Notes under the pieces: generated by a model
Told to the model about the DNA's origin: nothing
What the model saw: the letters and a program-made list of their open reading frames with translations, nothing else
The model's database searches: none
Part shown: positions 15,119-19,923 of the stretch, in pieces
Numbering within the stretch: position 1 is the first letter of the stretch
Layout: every line of letters begins with the position of its first letter
NCBI GenBank assembly: GCA_002279285.1
Contig: NCBR01000044.1
Location: forward strand, 1 to 19,923
Direction: 5' to 3'
DNA length: 19,923 bases
Source: Acidobacteria bacterium 37-71-11
GTDB taxonomy: Bacteria > Acidobacteriota > Thermoanaerobaculia > Thermoanaerobaculales > Thermoanaerobaculaceae
Translations under genes and position numbers: made by a program

Positions 15119-15152
15119 GCGCGGCCCGGCGGGCTCGTCCGCCGGGCCGCGC
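15119..15152 (+). terminator. Strong GC hairpin terminator after the porin gene
   Basis: GCGCGGCCCGGCGG and CCGCCGGGCCGCGC form a perfect 14-bp stem with loop GCTCGT, starting 8 bp after the porin stop. Only a weak T content follows (GTTCC). Position and stability support termination, leaving the downstream genes with their own promoter or read-through. Confidence 0.7.
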
Positions 15153-15200
15153 GTTCCGGCCCTGTGGGGTGATCCGGCACCGGCAGTTCGGGGGGCTTTC

Positions 15201-15434
15201 GTGGCACCACACGACCCGACATCAACCTGCGCACAGTGTGCGTCGTTCAGCGACGAACCATCCGAGATCGAGCGCATCTTCGCTGGGTTGACCGCACTCT
15301 CGTCGGCCTACGGCTCGACCCGCGGCCGCGCCGGCGTGTGCGCCATCACCGAACGGTTCCAGGACCCGCAGCCGGCGTGCCGCGAGTTCATGCCGCGCCG
15401 CGACGCCGGCGCGGCAACCGGGACGGGGCGATGA
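15201..15434 (+). CDS. Small four-cysteine protein of unknown function
   Basis: The 77-residue protein starts at GTG 15201 after a G-rich stretch (GGGGGG). Residues 10 and 13 form a CxxC in 'CAQCASF', and two more cysteines follow in 'AGVCAI' and 'PACREF', a plausible tetrahedral metal site. The middle has a conserved-looking 'LTALSSAYGSTRGRAG'. I do not recognise a named family. Its TGA overlaps the next ATG (ATGA at 15431-15434), coupling it to the GltD-HdrD-like gene. Metal-binding accessory or small redox partner of that enzyme is an inference from context. Codon use resembles the neighbours. Confidence 0.65.
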   Translation: MAPHDPTSTCAQCASFSDEPSEIERIFAGLTALSSAYGSTRGRAGVCAITERFQDPQPACREFMPRRDAGAATGTGR

Positions 15435-17443
15435 GCGCCGTAGGCCGCGCCGCAGCCGCCCCGCGCCGAAAGGCTCGCCGACGAGATCCTCACCCGCTGC
15501 CGCGGCGAGGGGCCGGCCAACTGCGTCAACCGCTGCCCGCTCCAGGTCGACGCCCGCGGCTACGTGCAGCTCACGGCCCAGGGCCGGTTCGCCGATGCTC
15601 TCCAACTGGTGCGCGAGAAGCTGCCGTTCCCAGGAATCCTCGGCTACGTCTGCGCGCACCCCTGCGAGCTGCACTGCAAGCGCCTCGACGAGGACAGCGC
15701 GGTGCGCATCCGCGACATCAAGCGCTTCCTCGCGGAGCGCGAGGAGGGCGAGCCCCGTCACATCCTCGACTGCGAGCCGGACCGAAGGTCACGGTGTTCG
15801 AGAAGGACGCGACGATCGGCGGCTGCTTGACGCAGAAGATCCCCTCATGGCGGCTGCCGCGAGAGGTCGCCCTTCGCGACCTTTCCGTCATCGCGGCGCT
15901 CGGCATCGAGGTCAGGACCGGCGTCGAGGTCGGCCGCGACATTGCCTTATCGGCGCTGCGCGAAGAGTTCGCCGCCATCCTCCTGCTTCCCGGCTTCGCC
16001 GGCGCCCAGCGCTTGCTGTCGCTTCTCGACGGCGAGCGCCCGCCCAGGCACCGCCGCTTGCTCGCCGCCGACCCGGTGACGTGCGAGACCGGCCTCCCCG
16101 GAGTGTTCGCCGGCGGCGACGCGGTCAGCGGTCCCGCCACCGTGATCTCCTCCCTCGCGCTCGGCCGCAGGGCCGCGGCGTCGGCGCACCGCTTCCTGAC
16201 CGGTGCAGATCCCCGCGCGGGCGCGCTCCCCGCCCTGCCCAGCCCGCTGCTCTGGCGTCTCGACATCGACGAGGCCGAGCGCAAGCGGCGCGAGCGCACG
16301 CCGGTGATGCTGCAGCCGTTCACCCCGCCGCTCGCCGAGGGCGAGGCGGTCGAGGAAGCCAAGCGCTGCCTCGATTGCAGCTGCGGGCTGTGCGTGAAGG
16401 ACTGCGAGTTCCTCGCCAGCTACTGCCGCTCGCCCAAGGAGCTCGCCCGACAGGTCAAGACGGGGGTCAAGGACGTCTTGAAGATGGTGTACTCGTGCAA
16501 CATCTGCTCGCTCTGTGCCGAGGTCTGCCCCGTTGACCTCGACACCGGGGCGATGCTGCTCGCCGCGCGCCGGGAGGCGGTGCGGCAGGGGGTCGGGCCG
16601 CTCCCCGCACACAAGCCGATCGTGTCGTACTACCGCGCCGGGGTCGGCGCCACCTTCACCCTGGCGATGTCGGAGCCGGGGCGCCAGCGCAGCAAGCGCC
16701 TCTTTTTCACCGGTTGCTCGCTGCCCGCGGTGTCGCCGCGCAACACCTTGGCGGTCTACGACGAGCTGCGACGCAACTACCCCGGCACCGGGGTGCTGAT
16801 GTACTGCTGCGGCGCACCGGCCGAGCTGATCGGCATGGAAGCGGACTTTGCGCGGACCTGTCAGGCGATCCAGGAGAATGCCGAACGCTTCGGCGCCGAA
16901 GAGCTGATCGCCGCCTGCCCCGACTGTGCGCACACGCTCAAGACCGGGCTGCCGGGGATGAAGGTTACGACGGTATGGGAGGCGCTCGCCGGGCGGTGGT
17001 CCCCGCCGGCCCTGCGTGCCGGCGCCCGGGTGGCGATCCACGACTCCTGCAAGGCCCACCACGAGCCGGCCATGCACGACGGCGTCCGCGCCCTCGTCGC
17101 CGGCGCCGGGGCGGTGATCGAGGACGTCGAGTACGCGCGGGAGAAGGCCCGCTGCTGCGGCTCCGGCGGCATGATCTACCCGGTCGACCCGAAACTCTCC
17201 CAGCGGATCACCCAGCGGCGCGCCGACGAATCGCCGCTGCCGATGATTACCTACTGCGCCGGATGCCGCTCTGCGCTCGCCAGCCGCGGCAAGGAGACGA
17301 TCCACATCCTCGACTTCCTGCTGCACGAGGGCGACATCCAGGCCGTGGCGCGGCGCAAGCCGACCGGGTCGCTCGCCCGCTACGCCAACCGGCTGCGCAC
17401 CAAGTGGGCGTTCCGCCGGCTGCAGCCGACGGCGGCGCGGTGA
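15431..17443 (+). pseudogene. GltD-like flavoprotein fused to HdrD-like CCG domain, frameshifted
   Basis: The intact relative would be an NAD(P)H-linked flavoprotein passing electrons through Fe-S clusters to a heterodisulfide-reductase-like (HdrD) site. The ATG at 15431 reads 'MSAVGRAAAAPR', then the true frame shifts by one base near 15455-15467 (in a CCCC run) to 'AERLADEILTRC...ANCVNRCP...CAHPCELHC', the GltD Fe-S domain. Near 15765-15785 it shifts again, to 'KVTVFEKDATIGGCL'. The expected GxGxxG FAD motif is absent at that junction. Around 15975-16060 the second dinucleotide-binding domain (usually about 140 residues) is reduced to a short linker before 'GLPGVFAGGDAVSGPATVI'. The rest is intact: ferredoxin cysteines (CLDCSCGLCVKDC, CNICSLCAEVCP) and two CCG modules (CCGAPAELIG, CCGSGGMIYP). 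Lesions may be decay or assembly error. Confidence 0.75.
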
Positions 17444-19923
17444 GGGCGCGGGCGATGGACACGATCCTCATCACGGTCAACGGCCAACCGGTCGAGGTCC
17501 CCGCCGGCATCACTTTGCTCGAGGCGCTGCGTCGCCACGGTATCGAGCTGCCGACGCTGTGCCACGACGAGCGCCTGACGCCGTACGGCGGCTGCCGGAT
17601 GTGCGTCGTGGTCAGGCGCGACGGGCGGCCGGGCCTGGTGCCCGCGTGCTCGACCCCGGTCCTCCCGGGCATGAAGATCGACACCGAGGCACCCGAGGTC
17701 CACGAGGCGCGGCGGCGCCAGCTCCAGCTCATCCTCCTCAATCACCGGATGGAGTGCCCGGTCTGCGAGCGGACCGGCGACTGCCGCCTGCAGGACCTCC
17801 TCTTCGAGTACGGTGGCGATGAAGGCCAGCTGCCGTTCGATCTCGTGCGCCGGCCGCGCGACGAGGCGTCGCCGCTGATCGTCCGCGACCCGGAGAAGTG
17901 CATCCTGTGCGCCAAGTGCGTGCGCCTGTGCGACGAGGTCCAGGGCGTTGCCGCGATCGGCGTGGTCGGGCGCGGTCTCGAAGCCCGCGTCGCCACCTGG
18001 CTGGGCGGCCCGCTCGACTGCGAGTTCTGCGGCCAGTGCGTCGACGCCTGCCCGGTGGCCGCGCTGGCCATTCCGCAGTTCGCCTCCGAGCTCCCTGCGT
18101 GGCAGCGCACCGCAGTGACCACCACGTGCTCGTACTGCTCGTGCGGTTGCGAACTCACCGTGGCCAGCGACGGCGCCCGGCCTTCCGGCGTCTCAGCCGC
18201 CACGACGAGCCGGCCGAACCGCGGCAAGCTGTGCGCCAAGGGCCGCTTCGGCTGGGACGTGCTGCGCCACCGCGATCGCCTGACGCAGCCGCTGGTGCGG
18301 CAGGGCGGCCGCCTCATCGAGGTGAGCTGGGACGAGGCGCTCGCCGCGGTCGCCTCGGGGTTTGCCGCGGCGCGGGAGCGCGGCGAGGTGATCGCGGCGG
18401 TGGGTTCGACGCGGTTGACCACCGAGGACGCGTACCTGCTGCAGCGCTTCGTGCGGGAAACCCTCGGCAGCCCACACGTGTCCGCCGGAATCGACCCGGG
18501 CGTCGAGGCGCTCGTCGCCGGGATGAGCGAGGCGCTCGGCGCACCGCGCTCCACCGCGACGATCGCCGATCTCGCGACCGCCGACGCCGTGCTCGTGCTG
18601 CGCGCCGACCCCGGCCGCAGCCACCCGCTCGTCAAGACCGAGCTGGTGACCGCGGCGCGGCGCGGCGCGAAGGTTCTGCTCGCGCATCCGTTCCCCGGCA
18701 CGCTCTCGGCCCTGGCGGCGCAGCAGCTGCCGCTCGCGCCGGCGGGCGAAGAGGCGCTGCTGTCGAGCGTCCTCGCCGAGCTGCTCCGCCGCCGCGGCGC
18801 CGGCGACGCGGTCGAGCGGCTGGACGGCTACGCGGCGTGGCGGGCCGGTCTCGACGGCTACCGGCCGGCCTTGGCCGCGGCGCTGACCGGCGTCACCCCC
18901 GAAGCGGTCGGCCGTTTGGCCGATCGCCTCGAGGCGGCCGCCTCCCTCGTGGTCACCGTGGCGACCGGACGCGGCATCCCCGGCCATGTGGTGGGCGTCG
19001 CCCGCCGCGCCGTCGAGCTGCTCGCCGTGCTCGGCCTCCTCGGCCGGCCCGGCAGCGGCGTGCTCGTGCTCGGCGAGAGGGCCAACACCCAGGGCGTCGT
19101 CCTCGCCGGGCTCGACCCCCGTCTTGCCGTGGGCGGGGGCTCCGCGCCCTCGCCCGGCTGGACGGCGGCGGAGACGATCCACCGGGCGGCTGCGGGCGAG
19201 GTCGGCACCCTGTACGTGATCGGCCAGGACCTCCTCGGCGCCTGGCCGGCGGGGATCGGAGCGTGCCGCGCGGTCGAGCACGCCCGGTTCGTCGTGGTCC
19301 AGGACCCGTTCCTGACCGACACGGGGCGGGCTGCCGACGTGGTCCTGCCGGTTTGCTGCCTCGTCGAACGCGACGGCTCGTTGATCGGCGCCGACGGCGT
19401 ACGGCGGCCGCTGCACCAAGCTCTGACGCCGCCCGTCCCCCTGCCCGGCGACGGCGAGGTCCTGCGCGAGATCGCCGTCCGGCTCGGTGCGCCACTGCCG
19501 GACAGCGCAGAGGTCGAGGCCGAGCTCGACCGCGCCTGCGAGCCGTCCGAGCAAGCGCGGGGGTTTCGCCTGACACCGCCGTCGCAACCCGAGGCGTCGC
19601 CGCCGGCCGGGGGGGTGAGCCTCGACCTCGGGCCGCAGCTCTTCCACTCCGGCTCCACGACGCTGCGCAGCGCGACCCTCCTCGGTTTGGCCGCGCCGGA
19701 GACCGTGCTGCTTGCGCCCGAGGACGCCCGCCGCCTGGGGATCAAGCGCGGCGATACCGTGCGCGCGTCGGCGGGCGGCCGCGAGGTGTTCCTGCGCGCC
19801 GAGGTGAACGACCGCATCCGTCCCGGCACGGCGATGGCGCTGTGGGGCGGCGACGGCAGCGGCGCCGGCCGCCTGGTCACCGATCCGGCGCGGCCCCTGG
19901 CGGCCGAAATCGGGAGGCGCTCG
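17440..19923 (+). CDS. NuoG/FdhA/SfrA-like iron-sulfur molybdopterin-fold subunit, 3'-partial
   Basis: The frame is open to the window end (823 residues from ATG 17455). A GTG at 17440 overlaps the upstream TGA; ATG 17455 is the alternative. Ligands in order: [2Fe-2S] C36, C47, C50, C65; H97, C101, C104, C110 (H-x3-C-x2-C-x5-C); [4Fe-4S] C149, C152, C155, C159; [4Fe-4S] C189, C192, C195, C199; and C225, C228, C232, C260 of the molybdopterin domain. 'NRGKLCAKGRFGWD' and a C-terminal MGD-type domain follow. Where formate dehydrogenases have the catalytic Cys/Sec ('ARLxHSPT'), this protein reads 'SAGIDPGVEA', so formate oxidation is unlikely. It is best seen as a NuoG-like electron relay. With the GltD-like gene it recalls the SfrA/SfrB pair. 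Nothing in the sequence names its acceptor. Confidence 0.85.
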   Translation, partial: MRARAMDTILITVNGQPVEVPAGITLLEALRRHGIELPTLCHDERLTPYGGCRMCVVVRRDGRPGLVPACSTPVLPGMKIDTEAPEVHEARRRQLQLILLNHRMECPVCERTGDCRLQDLLFEYGGDEGQLPFDLVRRPRDEASPLIVRDPEKCILCAKCVRLCDEVQGVAAIGVVGRGLEARVATWLGGPLDCEFCGQCVDACPVAALAIPQFASELPAWQRTAVTTTCSYCSCGCELTVASDGARPSGVSAATTSRPNRGKLCAKGRFGWDVLRHRDRLTQPLVRQGGRLIEVSWDEALAAVASGFAAARERGEVIAAVGSTRLTTEDAYLLQRFVRETLGSPHVSAGIDPGVEALVAGMSEALGAPRSTATIADLATADAVLVLRADPGRSHPLVKTELVTAARRGAKVLLAHPFPGTLSALAAQQLPLAPAGEEALLSSVLAELLRRRGAGDAVERLDGYAAWRAGLDGYRPALAAALTGVTPEAVGRLADRLEAAASLVVTVATGRGIPGHVVGVARRAVELLAVLGLLGRPGSGVLVLGERANTQGVVLAGLDPRLAVGGGSAPSPGWTAAETIHRAAAGEVGTLYVIGQDLLGAWPAGIGACRAVEHARFVVVQDPFLTDTGRAADVVLPVCCLVERDGSLIGADGVRRPLHQALTPPVPLPGDGEVLREIAVRLGAPLPDSAEVEAELDRACEPSEQARGFRLTPPSQPEASPPAGGVSLDLGPQLFHSGSTTLRSATLLGLAAPETVLLAPEDARRLGIKRGDTVRASAGGREVFLRAEVNDRIRPGTAMALWGGDGSGAGRLVTDPARPLAAEIGRRS

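Noticed and set aside
1..19923. CRISPR arrays, insertion sequences or prophage genes
   Set aside because: No regularly spaced repeats, transposase or integrase motifs were seen. The Ogr/Delta-like zinc finger alone, embedded in the apr-qmo operon, is not evidence of a prophage.

Overview
The window is a GC-rich bacterial chromosomal segment built around dissimilatory sulfur metabolism. No rRNA or complete tRNA is present, so taxonomy is inference only. The GC content, an OprP-type outer-membrane porin (Gram-negative envelope) and the apr-qmo-sat genes fit a sulfate-reducing (or reverse, sulfur-oxidising) lineage. Acidobacteriota, for example the Thermoanaerobaculia, or Desulfobacterota are candidates, but the sequence does not decide.

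Left edge (1-1137, + strand): the 3' part of a membrane-bound zinc-finger anti-sigma factor, translationally coupled to a small four-helix membrane protein. A perfect 11-bp hairpin at 1177-1201 separates this pair from the convergent genes to its right.

Centre (1225-13029, - strand, transcribed right to left): aprB, aprA, an Ogr/Delta-like zinc finger, a YkgJ-like cysteine-cluster protein, qmoA, qmoB, qmoC, sat and a damaged hppA. This one-directional set covers sulfate activation (Sat), pyrophosphate removal (HppA), APS reduction (AprBA) and the quinone-linked electron donor complex (QmoABC). No dsr genes are visible. hppA is frameshifted and lacks the C-terminal GDTVGDPxKDT catalytic segment.

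Intergenic control region (13030-13745): two divergent, near-consensus sigma-54 (-24/-12) promoters, one facing aprB and one facing a porin gene. Between them lie a long-range 11-bp inverted repeat and three copies of CGTGACG that could be activator sites.

Right part (13746-19923, + strand): an OprP-type anion porin followed by a strong hairpin. Then comes a coupled three-gene set: a small four-cysteine protein, a GltD-like/HdrD-like fusion flavoprotein carrying frameshifts and missing both nucleotide-binding cores, and a NuoG/FdhA/SfrA-like iron-sulfur and molybdopterin-fold subunit running off the window. The last two resemble an NAD(P)H-linked electron-transfer module in the style of SfrAB. 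Repeated internal deletions in otherwise well-preserved genes (hppA and the GltD-HdrD fusion) could be real gene decay or assembly error, and this needs read-level checking.
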